Notes: generated from the sequence alone by a model not told the origin. Numbered from the stretch's first letter, positions 42,379-54,680 are shown. The stretch is 64,000 bases of DNA from Effrenium voratum (GCA_963377175.1 CAUJNA010002924.1:325468-389467); one strand, 5' to 3'. Numbers and translations are program-made.

Positions 42379-43755
42379 GCGCCAAAACCGGTATCGCTGG
42401 CGAGCGGCCGACTGGCCGAGGGCCGGCAGCCGGTTGGTGAGGACCATGCTTGTTCCAGTTGGGCGGCTCTCAAAATTTTGGCCTCCCCAAACTGCGTAGT
42501 TTCCTTTGGGTTTCGCTTCAAACACCGGGGCTCCGAATCCGTTTTTGAGGATCATTCATTTGTTGCACAGGCAACTGGCCCATACAGCATCTGTTTTTGG
42601 GGGTTCAGGTGGTCCAACCACTCCATATCCACTCCATGTGGGAGAGGAAGCCCTCCGCCACGGGAAAACACTCCGCCACAAGAAGCACCACAACCGCCTG
42701 GAACGATCGGATCCCTTTTCAATCCTCCCCGTTTGTTGTTGTGCTCCCCATTGCTCCCCGATAGATTGTTGACTTACTTACTGGGCCATGAGGGTGGGTT
42801 TCAGACAAGAATTGCAGGGTGTCGGTTTTCAGGTGATCAAGTCCTCACCTCCTTGCCCGTGAGAAAGTTTCTTTTTGTACTGCGACACTGCTGCCTCGTA
42901 GCTGTTCGGGTCACTGGGGTTCTTCACTCTTAAGGCGCAAGGCACGGGGAATGGACTGAGCAGCAAAAGCTATTGCTCTGGACAGGTTTCTCAAAGGGCG
43001 CTTAAACCAGCGAAAACATGATACTCGAAGGCTGATATACGTCCATCGAACTCGCCCATCGTTTTGGACACCAGGGGGTCAAACATTGACCTCATGCCTA
43101 CGTTATGATGGCTCCAAAGACTGGCAACCGCAGCGCGCCTTTTCAAGAAAACGTCTACCCAAACCAATAGGGTTGGTGCTGCAGTTGATGAATCCGGTCC
43201 CAAGTACACCTGGATGGTTTTCCGAAATGGCTTTGGGTCAAAACCAATGGGATCCCATTTTGGGGTAGGTGCAGCACCCGTTTTAGAACCTGTTTTAGTG
43301 GGGATTGGGATGTTCACTGGGGGTACGATTTGGATTTTGACCCATGGCCAAATTGCCTTCACCCTCCCCCAGGCAACTCCAAAGCTCCAAGACACCCCGA
43401 AATGGGAGACTTGGTTCAGAGGCCTTCTGGGGGCAGGAGCGTCCGGCTGTTCTGAGGGACTGCACAGGGCTTTCTTTGGAGAAACCGACCAGTTGCCTTT
43501 GGGGGAGCTGTTGGAGTTGCTCAGACTGGGGCAATTGGGTCCCAACATGACCTGTTGGCCTGTTGGTAGGGGTTTCTCAAAGAGGATCCCCCTTTTTGAT
43601 TGGTTAAAGGGAAGCCAAAAAAGAAATTAACCAGGAAACCAGCCATCTATGATTTAACATTATTATTGGCGTACAACATGGTGTTGAATAATTCTATGGT
43701 GCACCAAATGCGAGGACCCCTGTTTTGAGAATCAAGTAGCAAGCGAACCATCGAG
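42379..43755. other. Ankyrin intron with a family G element
   Basis: Family G at about 43226-43345: GGGTCAAAACCAATGGGATC..TTTTGGGGTAGGTGCA..TTTTAGTGGGGATTGGG. The long plus frame over 42331-42933 is only the exon reading on into the intron. Confidence 0.6.
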
Positions 43756-43812
43756 GCCACGGACTTTCTTGACAAGACGCCGCTCGCCTACGCTGCGGCC
43801 GCGCGCCATACG
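43756..43812 (+). CDS. Ankyrin-repeat gene: repeat start and first helix
   Basis: Nineteen codons in phase 0, ATDFLDKTPLAYAAAARHT, containing the TPL..AA ankyrin core. Acceptor GAACCATCGAG; GC donor (CATACG/GCGGGG). With the next exon starting at EIA, the repeat is again exactly 33 residues. Confidence 0.88.
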
Positions 43813-45501
43813 GCGGGGTCGCACGGCGGTACCGTGGTTTGACGTCTTTGCGTGGGAAAAGTACAGCGCCAACGACCCAAATGTTTTGTTTTTTTCCTCG
43901 GACACCCACAATGACTTTGGTGTCCTTTTGGTTTCCCTTTCAAGCCACAAAAAGAGATGCCCGCGAAGCGAAAACAGACACAGCAAACATGTGTTGTTGT
44001 TGTTGCAACGTGTTTGTTTTTGGGGCCAAGGTTTGAATGGAGTGCCTCCTTGGGTCAAGCAGCCATAACCTTATGCCCAGAGACGAGCAAGTATGTGCTG
44101 TGCTGGATGTAATGTCCTTTCCTCCGATGCAAGCTGACTGGACGGTCTCCAGGAGCTTTCCAGAGTTGCCCAACATCGTTGCTGATGGCGCTTTTACCAA
44201 CAAACATGAAAGGTCAGCCCTAGCGAGACCAGTTCTCGGAAATGGCGCAGGATCCTTTGTAGTGCAATGTTGCCCATAGCTCAAAGACAGACAATGGAGC
44301 AACACAAAACAACTGGAAGAAGGTATGACTTGGGAAAGACAAGGGAAGATGAGGAACATCATTCCTCCATTCCTGCAAGTTTCTCTGTGTGTTTGTTTGA
44401 TTGCTTGCTTGTTTGTTTGTTTATCCGACACTTGGCCAATTTAATAACACTTGTTTTGCCTTGTTGACCGTTTTGGCAACCCAGACACCCGGCGGTGCCC
44501 TTGTCTCCCTTTTCTTGGAGGTAACTTATCAACATATTATTAGAATCAACTACCAAAAGACGGCTGGCTGTTTTTCCAGGGCTACAGGGCCGCTATGGGA
44601 AAAAGGCATCTCAGCGTAATCCGCCGAGGGTCTACCAGGCTGGTAGTCGGAAACAGGCTCCAGGGGCATTCCCAGAATCGCCCGGAAGAAAAGTAAAGAA
44701 CACGACTGCCCGGAACCTACCCGCAACCTGCCCAATCCCAAGATTGGCCAACAAGATCCCGTTGAAGCAGAACAACTCGCGGGCAGCAAAGGTCAACCGA
44801 AGAGCTTGAACACGTCAGAGAGCTCACACAGCTGGCCAACAGACACGTGACACCAGACCCAGATTCCCTTATGACCAAAGGCGAAGGTTGTTGAAACAAT
44901 CGGGGTTTAGACATGTTGAAGCCAAGGGTGGCTAAAAGCCTGGGTGCATGGGCGCATTTCCTTTCACACGACTTGAGTTCATGGTGAGCTTCATGCCGGT
45001 GATTGCATTTGTGTGACATCTCATGTTTTGGCCGACGTGATCCATGATTCACGAAGAGTCATCCAGTTGATGTTCATGGTGCCACGTACGGCGAAGTTTG
45101 CTTTGCTTGAGTACATTCAAGTTGGCTGTCCTTGGCTACCAGCATGAGAGGAAACCAAATCCACTGATGAGGGGGCTCCCCAGTTCTCCGGTTTCAGGTC
45201 GGAGTTCCTGACTAAGACTCCCGCTCTCAGCCAGGGTTCCCCAGTTTCCTTTTTTGGAACCTCCACCCACCAGTCAATTGCAACTTTACTGTTAGCCCGT
45301 GACTGGCACTGTTTAGGTGCCTCAAATGAATGTTAATGGGAAAAAACATCCTGATTTGCGAAATCCAGTGACTGTACTCCCTCAACCAGGGTTCCCCCGT
45401 TTCCCTTTGTGGAACCGCCGTCCAGCAGTCCATTGCAACTTTTGGAGGGGAAATCCAGTGACCTGTTAGCCCTGCAGAAGGATCGGCGTCTCAAACCGCA
45501 G
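43813..45501. other. Ankyrin intron
   Basis: Holds a family-F-like block at about 43890-43965 (CCTTTTGGTTTCCCTTTCAAG). No other exon recognised. A direct repeat CAGGGTTCCCC.GTTTCC occurs at about 45231 and 45388. Confidence 0.5.
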
Positions 45502-45543
45502 GAGATCGCCCGACTTCTCTTGGACCATGGCGCGGAGGTGGAG
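45502..45543 (+). CDS. Ankyrin-repeat gene: second-helix exon
   Basis: Fourteen codons in phase 0, EIARLLLDHGAEVE, the second helix and GAxVx loop of an ankyrin repeat. The acceptor is CTCAAACCGCAG (an earlier acceptor at 45477 would add eight residues and spoil the repeat length). GC donor (GTGGAG/GCACGA), the same GTGGAG/GC context as at 42378. A truncated family A element starts about eight bases into the following intron. Confidence 0.9.
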
Positions 45544-45550
45544 GCACGAG

Positions 45551-45639
45551 GGTTCTTGGTTGGGAGGGTTCCCCTACCAAAATGGATTACCGAAAAAAAG
45601 GGTACCAACTTGTTCTAACCTCTCTATTGGAGGACCTAG
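45551..45639 (+). mobile_element. Family A element, left end missing, abutting an ankyrin exon
   Basis: Begins within the family core (GGTTGGGAGGGTTCCCC) and ends CTATTGGAGGACCTAG. Its left terminal repeat is absent. Confidence 0.75.
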
Positions 45640-46085
45640 TCACTGTTGGTTGGCAGTTTTTAGGCTTTTTGGTTCTGCTGATTTGTAGCGGCAAACAAAC
45701 ACAAACCATGGGTTTTAACGAGAGATGAACGAACCTTCCGCTGGGGGGGGGCCGGTTCCCCATTATCTTGGAAGGGGCCTTCAGGTTCCAGGTCAAGGTT
45801 TTCCCCGTGACCGGGCAATGAACAAAGCCATTTTCACTGTCACTTGCAAGGACCAAGTGAGAGACAGAGGCATAGCGGGATTTTGCTTGGGTTGGGATAT
45901 GTTGGGATACCTCAGCATGTCCCTGGGGGCACGTACTTGTCACGCTTGATACTTGACTTGTCAGGACATCAAAGGCAATCACCCCCTTCAAACCTAAGCT
46001 ATTAAGCACTCGTTTTCCAGCAATGGAAGTCAATCTTTGCATGATTGGCAACACACGATTTTTTTTAAAGCCCCTTCCGACTTAC

Positions 46086-46195
46086 TTGGCGGTTTCCAGT
46101 CGTCCCCTTAGATTGTTTGGTTTTGAGGGTGCAAGGTTTCCATTCCACACCAAAAGTAGAACTGGTCGGAGGGGATCTGAGCGCGGCCCAGGGTA
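46086..46195 (+). mobile_element. Family B short element
   Basis: CTTGGCGGTTTCCAGTCGTCC at the left and GGGGATCTGAGCGCGGCCCAG at the right. It sits 30 bases before a candidate exon. Confidence 0.65.
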
Positions 46196-46224
46196 GTTTC
46201 ATGTTTGGGCATGAGGGATATCAG

Positions 46225-46323
46225 CCGCTTTTGGGAAGCGACGGAGCTCTGCAAAGCTGCGGCCGCGCTGAAAAAGTCAGCTACGAGACGGTTTCCTCGG
46301 ACATGGAAGCTTGGATTGACAAG
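46225..46323 (+). CDS. Candidate exon downstream of the ankyrin repeats
   Basis: Acceptor GAGGGATATCAG and donor GACAAG/GTCTAT enclose 33 codons in phase 0: PLLGSDGALQSCGRAEK and on to EAWIDK. Phase 0 matches the ankyrin exons, so it could be the next exon. A different frame shows TELCKAAAAL, which looks ankyrin-like but needs another phase. Confidence 0.45.
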
Positions 46324-46615
46324 GTCTATTTTGAAACCCAGCCTTGTTGAATGAATAAGGTAACCCTCAGTTGGTGGTTTGGATTGGTGGTTTAAGGGTT
46401 TGACTCTCTGGTTCTTGTAGACGGTAAATGGGCCAACCCTTCCAAACCACCTCCAAGCCGCCAATTACAGGGAAGCTGATGTATTCAACACAAGCGGACC
46501 TGATAGGGCCGGCAAAGCACTTTGGATTGTTGCAATACAATTCTGGAGCAAGTACCATTGACAAGCACCAATGACAAGCAAGCAAACACAAAGAACAGAC
46601 AAGCAGCCCAGCACA

Positions 46616-47575
<960 letters not shown>

Positions 47576-48409
47576 GTTAAGCATGGACACCACCCACACA
47601 TACACACACCCAGATGTGCGCATTGTCCGGACTTTGACACTGTCCACCCTTCAAAAATGCGCATACACAGAGAGACGCACCACGCACACGCCATACCTTC
47701 AGATCTTGCACACCATGCGCACTCTGCGCACATTCGATGTGCAGCACGCTTGACGCACCTTGCCCATGTCATGCGCACTGACCGTTTTGCCGTCTTGAAC
47801 CTACGCATGTAGCTGGCGGTTGGGCGCAGCATCACACGGCTCAGGCCACTGACTGCATCGTCAGAGATATGGGCTGCGGCATCCTTTGAGCACCCTGCAG
47901 GGGTACGTTAATGTAGTCAGAGCCGTAGCATTTGGCAGTGACATTGCACATGACCTGTGGGTATGTGACAAACTAGGGGAGCGCCACAATGGGTTGTTTC
48001 AAAACCTTCCCAAAAAGGGAGACCTCAAAGAAGACACAGACACACCCATGTCGTTTCAATTTGCGTTTTTCGTTGTCCAGCATGCACTGTTCTTGACTGA
48101 AGTTGATCAATGGTCACAGAGAAGCCGCACCGACAGCCAAAGGGCTGCATGAATGGTGGGCAAAAGTGAGAGCTTGCCCGGCTGCAAAGTTCATGTGCCG
48201 GTTGCCTGTCAGGTGGGTCTGTCTCAAACCAGGGGACCACTTAAGACATGGATGCTGTGAGAGAAACCACAAAGACTCCAAGCGCCTGGAAGGCGGCCCC
48301 TGTTGAGAAACGCCCAGTCTGCTGCTTTCATACCGCAGCTTTGGCAAGAAGAGAGGTCCAACAAGAGAAGCAACGCATCCCACCTGTGTTGAGGCATAGC
48401 ACATACATG
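47576..48409. other. Non-coding stretch
   Basis: A CATGCGCACTGCGCA-like region follows the microsatellite. No assured exon. Confidence 0.4.
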
Positions 48410-48800
48410 TCAAGCATGGCTTTGACCCACGCAAGGATCTATGCGACCTGGGAGTGAACTTAGTTTGCGTTGGAGCCATGGCATTTTCATCGCGCCTGAA
48501 ACCGACGGCGGGAAGGGATGGTGCCAATATGTGTCATCTGAATTGCAGCGATGTTGATTGGATGTGTACTTTTGCCGTATGCAGCAGTCTTTGACTTGTT
48601 TTGGGAGAGGAGACAGCAACTGACCTTGGTCAGTTTTCAAAGCCATATTCAAGGGTTGTTCAGCTTTTTTTCTGAGGGCCATTTGTTTGCTTTTACGGCA
48701 GTCAGATGATGAGGCAGTCGGCTGGCTAGTTTGCTTGGCACGGGAGCCCGTTGGGTGACTTGAGCCAAAAAACTCCAGGAAGCTTCCTAGACCGGTCTCC
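48410..48800 (-). CDS. Minus-strand open frame preceded by a spliced-leader-like word
   Basis: A minus frame continues from 48964 to 48410. Its middle part is polar and protein-like (QTSQPTASSSDCRKSKQ, LRKKAEQPLNMALKTDQ). The complement of 48759-48770 reads TTTTGGCTCAAG, identical to the last 12 bases of the dinoflagellate spliced leader as I recall it. Codon bias is weak. It could be a retroposed cDNA remnant. Confidence 0.25.
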
Positions 48801-48819
48801 GACTTGTCCTTGGCATGGT

Positions 48820-49700
48820 AGAACATGGCTGTTATCAGGTATCCCTTAGTGGGTGGTTTGGAATTGAGGATTCGAGCTTCTGGTTTTTGTGGGCAAATGT
48901 GAAACCACCCCAACTTCCACACCTCCAATCCAAACCAATCGGGCACTGCGAGATGTTCGGCCAAAGAAGCGACGCCCGTTTCTCCTCCTGGCAGGAGACC
49001 GAGGAATTATTGCAGCATGCCTAGGAGAAGCATGAGTTGGCATTGCACCATGTGACACGCATCAATCATCTTCTGACTGAATGTGGCGCGTTGATCAACA
49101 AGAGGGCAGTAGAGGAGGGGCAACGGTAGTTGTGGAGTATGAGGCCCGAATGTATATATATATATGTATTGTGCTGTAGCTTGAAACAGCTGAAAGAGGT
49201 AGATTGCACCGGCATTTGTCCTCATTCTCTTCATCCACATTCAAGTTGGCATGTTCGGCGCAGGAAAGACTGTCAATGTGCGTGCCTGCGCGTGTGAGTG
49301 TTCCCTTGCCTTCATGGTTGTTGGAACTAGGGTCTTGGGTTTAGCTTCGTGTTCTGTACCAAGGAAACTTTTCAGGTGACAAAGTAGTCATGGGATGGCC
49401 CGCTCACGCCCGGGCTTTTTGTGGGGCTTGGCCAATGTTAGTCGTTATGGTTGAGCCTGCCTCCGCGCAGGGGAAGCCAGAGGCAGAGGTGGGAAGGGCT
49501 CAATGTCACCTGACGCGAGTTCACAATGCTTGGGACCTGTTTTTTGTGTGTCGTGGTTTGATTTTTTACACTTTAAGGTACAATTATTTGTCTATGATTT
49601 GTATTGCACTTTGTTTGTACACTGTATCTGTCGTTTTCTTGTAATTTTGTGCTCTTCACTTGAAGGTCAATTGATACGGACCAGGATCAAACTTTAGAGC
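48820..49700. other. Non-coding stretch
   Basis: A TA run at 49152-49166. A possible tiny exon GKPEAE lies after CTCCGCGCAG near 49471. Nothing else recognised. Confidence 0.35.
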
Positions 49701-49714
49701 CTCCGGCTCAGTCC

Positions 49715-50013
49715 GCCGACATTGTCCTCTCCCTTTGCTCCTTCTTCCTCTCTCCCTTGTCTCCCTCGTGTGTTCTGTCGTCCTCTGTCCCTCACTCTGC
49801 TCCCCATCCTCCCCATTCCCCCCAAGCCTCTCTCTCCTGAGTCTCCCTCTCTCTGTCTCTCTCTGTCTCTCTCTATCTCTCTCTCTGTCCGCCTCTCTCT
49901 CTCTCTCTCTCTGTTTCTCTGTCTCTTTCTGTTTGCCTGTCTCCTTCCTGTCCACGCCCCTCTACAGAAAAAGGGTACCCTAATTCTTCCCTCTCTACTG
50001 GAGGACCTAGTCG

Positions 50014-50051
<38 letters not shown>

Positions 50052-50245
50052 CTCCGTCTCTCTCTCTCTCTCTGTCTTTCTGTGTCTCTCTTCTCTGTCT
50101 CTCTCCTCTCTCTCTCTCTCTGTCTGTCTCTTTCTCTGTCTCTTTCTCTGACTCTGGCTGTGTCTCTGTCTCGCTCTGTCTCTCTTTCTCGCTCTCTGTG
50201 TCTCTCTTTCTCTCTCCCTGTCTCTCTCTCTCTCTCTCAGCGCCC
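49715..50245. repeat. CT-rich polypyrimidine tract
   Basis: About 530 bases of CTCTCTGT-type repeats on the plus strand (GAGAGA on the minus). It is interrupted at 49961-50010 by the right end of a family A element, CTACTGGAGGACCTAG. Confidence 0.95.
49961..50010 (+). mobile_element. Family A element, right end only
   Basis: CTACAGAAAAAGGGTACCC..CTCTACTGGAGGACCTAG, embedded in the CT tract. Confidence 0.8.
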
Positions 50246-50610
50246 CCTGAGTTGCCTCGATATCCCGGCACTGCCCCTTCATAACCCTGAACTGTCATCT
50301 CACTACTGGCTTTCCCCTTGATTTCCCCTTCATGTCCTTTTCACGTTTCCCGTGATGTCCTGGTCATGTCCCTTCCATTCCTTTCAACTCCCCCTTTACG
50401 TCCCTGACATTTTCTCGGTATGTCTGTGTCATTTTCCATGCATGTCCCGTTCTTTCGTTGCGAGTCATTTCCCTACATCTCCCGTCGTGCCGATTGGTTT
50501 CATTGCGCTTTGTTTCCCTGTCATTCCCCCTGCACTCTCAGTTCCCCTTTGTTTCCCTTCCATTTCCCGTTGCTTTCCTGACATGTGGACTTCCTATTTC
50601 CTCCCCTCAT

Positions 50611-50830
50611 TTCCTTGCACTTCCTTGCATTTCCCCTTTGCTCCCCAGTATTTCCCGCAAAAAACATTGTTTTTCCAGCGGTTTCGAAAAGAGGACGTCC
50701 AAAAACAGAGTACTTTTCCAGATTTTTCCTTGCACTTCCTTGCATTTCCCCTTGGCTCCCCAGTATTTCCCACAAAAACACGGTTTTTCCAGCGTTTTCG
50801 CAAAGAGGACATCCAAAAACACAGAGTTTT
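50611..50830. repeat. 115-base tandem duplication
   Basis: Two copies starting TTCCTTGCACTTCCTTGCA at 50611 and 50726. They share GCTCCCCAGTATTTCCC, TTTTTCCAGCG and AAAGAGGAC.TCCAAAAAC. Confidence 0.85.
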
Positions 50831-50839
50831 TCCTGCAAA

Positions 50840-51370
50840 AGCAAGCAGTGCAGTTCCGTTTGCTTTTTTGCATTTGCGCTAACTTGCGCCATTAACTGAT
50901 CTTTCATCGGTTCAATTAGATGGACATCCAAGTGCTTGTGACTCCCATGGGCCACGCAGGATGCGACTTGATTTTTTTTGCGCTTCCCAAGTGGGCGACC
51001 AAGGATGCAAATTTTGGCGGCACGGCACTAAAATGACATAGTGGGTCCGGAATTGACCACAGAAACGCCAGACATAGCGTTCACATGAGTTGCTGGTATG
51101 GTGTGTATGTTCACTATGTTTTTTTTTCCCATTTTTTTTTTTATCGCGTTCTATGTGTTGCGAGTGACGGTGAATGCTTTTGCTGGTCTGTGGGTATTTT
51201 GGGTCCCACACTACTTACGAAACCAAGGAGGGGCGCCCAAAGTATTTCCATCCCCTTTTATCTGCCATGAAATCGCTTCGATCACCGATTGGGTTCATGC
51301 CTTAAAGGCTATGGACCGCGGCATCCGAACGCTCCTCAGATTTTTGCGGCCTGTTAGATACAATGTGCAC
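50840..51370. other. Non-coding stretch
   Basis: T-runs at 51119-51142. No exon recognised. Confidence 0.4.
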
Positions 51371-51380
51371 ATATTAGCCG

Positions 51381-51525
51381 TGTGTGTGTGTGTGTGTGCG
51401 TTTGCGTTTGTAATTGCGTTTGCGTTTGCGTTTGTGTCTTTGGTCTGTGTGTGTGTGTGAGTGTGAGTGTGTCGCCCTCGCATATATGTTAATATATATA
51501 TATATGTATGTATATATGTATAGGT
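51381..51525. repeat. GT, GCGTTT and AT microsatellites
   Basis: A GT run, then a GCGTTT run (51398-51434), a second GT run, and a TA run with GTATG variants. Confidence 0.9.
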
Positions 51526-51570
51526 ATTTGAGTCGGGGGGGCTGGGTTCGGAAGACTCGAGAAATGGAAC

Positions 51571-51714
51571 TGGGGAGGCCGCCCTCCTCGCCGTTTGGGG
51601 AAGATTTGGGCGCCAATCCACGCGAGTTGTTCAGGACTTCGACAGCCTCACGCGGCGCCAGGAGGCGTGGGGCAGTTGTAGGGGACCCGCTCAAAACGGA
51701 TTCCTTCGATTTGC
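51571..51714 (-). CDS. Candidate minus-strand exon
   Basis: A textbook minus-strand acceptor (TTTATTCCTTTCAG) precedes a frame with about 68 percent G/C third positions: SKESVLSGSPTTAPRLLAP.., EVLNNSRGLAPKSSPNG.. It ends at CCCCA/GTTCC. The plus strand is also open (EDLGANPRELFRTSTASRG) but lacks a good donor. Low-complexity, probably disordered protein segment. Confidence 0.45.
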
Positions 51715-51943
51715 TGAAAGGAATAAATATGTTTTCTAGTTTACCCTGTTGGTTTGATCTAAAGGAAATCGAGTTCATGACTGAGATTATGTTTTGTTTT
51801 CTGTTCCAGTGGGCTTCAGCAAATGGAAGATTCTATTGAACGGATTCGGATCGCTTGCACGGCACGATGTAAGGTTAACGTCGGATTTATAAGCACCCCC
51901 CCCGAAGGTCAAACCTCAGGTTAAACAGGGTCTGGGGGAGAAG

Positions 51944-52331
51944 ATGGATTTGACAGAGAAGGTGGAGAAGGTTCCGGCCGCGGCTGGACAATTGAAAGTA
52001 GCATTCAGCAGCATGCTTGGTATTTTGTTGAAGGTTGTGCGCTCCGTATTAGTCAATGAGAAAGCGTATGCAAAATGCTGGCGTGAGACGGGGAATCCGC
52101 GCTCGCTTGTTGGATGCGTTGGCACGCTTGCGAGTTCAAGCGGCGTACTGGCAGGCTGGGGCTGCCATGTTAGACGTGCTGAAAGGGCTTAGCTTGAGGA
52201 CGCATCGAACTTGCCAGGACTGTAAAGGTTTATCGTTTTTGTTTGAGGGCACTGACGCTGCTGAGAATGAAATGTGCGCTTTGCTGCGTTGGCTGAGAGC
52301 AGGAAATTGTTTCGAAGCAGCTTTCAACTAG
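51944..52331 (+). pseudogene. Intronless gene-like sequence with one frameshift
   Basis: From an ATG at 51944 a frame encodes MDLTEKVEKVPAAAGQLKVA and continues to about 52090. From the GGGG at 52090-52093 onward the adjacent frame takes over (RARLLDALARLRVQAAYWQA, later CQDCKGLSFLFEGTDAAENE) and ends at TAG 52329-52331. Both parts read like one compact helical protein of about 130 residues with a CxxC pair, and neither has internal stops. One extra base in the G-run would explain the break. Lack of introns contrasts with every other coding piece here and suggests a retrocopy or an unusual single-exon gene. No family recognised. The break could also be a sequence error. Confidence 0.45.
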
Positions 52332-52737
52332 TTTTATCCAGATTGAGCCGTGGTGTTTGCCAGGCACGAAAGGCATCAGACTTGTAGCGTTTTATGTAAG
52401 GGACACATATGAACAGGAGAAAGGATTGTTTGCTTGACAGTCTGCGCATCGTAGCTTAGACAGCTCGCACGGGAGAGCCAATCTGGAGCTAGCGGTGTGG
52501 AATCCGTATTTTGAAATAGCGGTGTTGGTCATCAGCAATACCATTGACATTGATTTATGTGAAAGGTATTTTTTGGTGGCAGAGGCGTAACATTGTTACC
52601 AAAGAGTGGTGTGTCAGAATACAAGATCATGCGTGTCCAAAACATGTATCAACGGGTTCGCACAAGCATGATGCATCAGCAGCTTGGAACTGCTCCTCCA
52701 TTGTGCCCGGCCCATGGTGTCTCCAGTGTCCGAACAG
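52332..52737. other. Non-coding stretch
   Basis: No exon recognised. Confidence 0.4.
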
Positions 52738-52770
52738 GCCATGGCAGATGCGCGAAGGAAGGCGGCCGAG
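52738..52770 (+). CDS. Candidate 11-codon exon with GC donor
   Basis: Acceptor CCAGTGTCCGAACAG; phase-0 frame AMADARRKAAE with high third-position GC; GC donor (GCCGAG/GCGCTT), the same context as in the ankyrin exons. TGA follows soon after in the intron. Confidence 0.4.
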
Positions 52771-53145
52771 GCGCTTTGAGGTTTTGTTCCATTGTTGGTT
52801 GTGGGCTGTCTTGGTTTGAGGCTTACCCGGCTTACCCCTTTTTGAGGCTAACCAAACAAGAAGCTCACGTTCCAAGTCTCATGAACGTTAAATGTTTTGG
52901 GCAGAGCACTTTCATAACAGAAAGTGCTTGGATTTGTTTGCCCAATCAGCTCAGAACATCGAAGGGGGCAAGGGGGAAGCACCCGTCGATGCCCGGGGTC
53001 CCCTATTTTGCGACAGATCAACTCGTTTTGGAACCCGAAAGCATTGGAAGCCAGTGGCCCTGTTTAGGCAAAACCCGCATGAGACCATCAATTTATCAAT
53101 CTGAAGGTGTGCTTACTTTTGACACATTCCCTTGACACTTCGCAG

Positions 53146-53247
53146 CAGATGTTCTATGCTTCTTTTACGGCGATGACTGTGTCGCCTGACAAATGCAACA
53201 ACATAGATTGGACGGAAGTTCATCAGGAAGATGGCGCCATGATGGAG
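53146..53247 (+). CDS. Probable internal exon, unknown protein
   Basis: Excellent acceptor (TGACACTTCGCAG) and donor (ATGGAG/GTAAGC) enclose exactly 34 codons in phase 0: QMFYASFTAMTVSPDKCNN, then IDWTEVHQEDGAMME. No stop in this frame. The composition is that of a soluble domain, but I do not recognise it. Confidence 0.6.
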
Positions 53248-54680
53248 GTAAGCAGTTCTGAACAAAAAGATGGTGACCTTCTGACACAGTGGTGTCCAAC
53301 TGGTTCCAAAACCAAGAAACAGTGAGGCGTATCACACAGCTGGAAATCTGCTTGCATCTTCGGGTAATCCTTATTATTTGTTTGAGATGCAAATTGTCGA
53401 CCATGCTTCGGGGCGGCCAACATGGATGATTCACACATGCAGCATCCAGAATCCATGTGCCATTGTTTTTGAGTCCAAACCAGATCATCACAACGTCGTG
53501 ACATTTTGGGTTACCAGGTCCACTCAATTTTCCCCTACCGAAAAGGTTCACTGAGCTGACAGATGGAAGGTTCCACGGCCGCTACGCGACGCTTGTGAGA
53601 GCATGCACCGGTTTCCCTTGGCAGTTACTTGTGATTCGCCTGTCGTTACAAGCCCTGCGGACTTCATTTCAGTCAACGAGTGACTCTTTTTTCTCTCCAA
53701 AAGCTGATAATTTTCTGGTTGATGGTTGACGGGCGAAGGCAAGTCAACAGGCTGGAGGATCCCGTAAATAATCCCTTCCCCCTAATAATAAACCCGGAAC
53801 CCCCCCCCTATTTGTAAATCAGCCTCGGGGACCAGTTACACGTGTGTGTGTGTACGTCTGTGTTTGAAAGTGTGTGTGTACTTTGTAGTATGACCGTATA
53901 GTAAAGTGCACGTACTCCGCAGCTCCGGCTCGAAAATCGCAGCTTTGTAGTACGACAGTAGTAAAGGAAACGTACTCCCGGAGCCCGGAGCTTGGGTCCT
54001 TTACTAATTACCCACCCCCTAATAAAGCTTTGGCTGGTCTGGGTGAGGAATCCGAGAGTTTAGTTTGAATTGGCCAATTCTAAAAGTAGTATTGGGGGCC
54101 CGGCGGTCGGGGAAAATAGTATTTACTAATAGGGTCCGTTTATAAAAGGGGGAACGGATGGACTTTCATTTGTTTGTTGATAGAGCGTTTCACTGCTCCA
54201 GCCTGGCCCATAAAAGACAAGAACAGGGTTCCAGGGCCTTAAGGTAGCGCCACTGAAATAGACCATCTTGCCCCAAAATCGTGGGTTCTTTGATAAGGCT
54301 CGTAGTAAGAGTAAGAGTGTTACAAGGTGTGTGTGGGTGTGCTTGCGGGTGTGGGAGATCTGAAAAGCATGCGGGATATTTCAGGAGCATCCAGGCGACA
54401 AACTGTGGCTTGTGGGCTTCCAGCTGTCTGGATTCTAGTGGCTTGGCCAGGGGTTTGGCCAAATTAGTATGGCTTGATGACATAGGTCATGACCCGAATC
54501 AAGTACTCCAAAGTGGGGATAACCATGTTGGGTTGTGACCCAGGTGAGCCGACTTGGCAACGTACTACCAATCAAATAAGGGTTGGATTACAAAAATAAT
54601 CTACATGAAAACTGCTGTTTTGGGGGTGTTTTGCGGCGATTTCCTGTAGATCTTCCTGTCAAACCCTTTGAACCCAGCCC
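53248..54680. other. Non-coding stretch
   Basis: A GT run at 53843-53855, then two related blocks around 53885-54000 (TAGTA.GAC.GTA.AGTAAAG..ACGTACTCC). No exon recognised. Confidence 0.4.

Noticed and set aside
42331..42933. 200-codon plus-strand open frame
   Set aside because: Only the ankyrin exon frame at 42340-42378 running on into its intron.
49656..50321. Open frames of SLSLSL or RERERE type
   Set aside because: Products of the CT tract, not genes.
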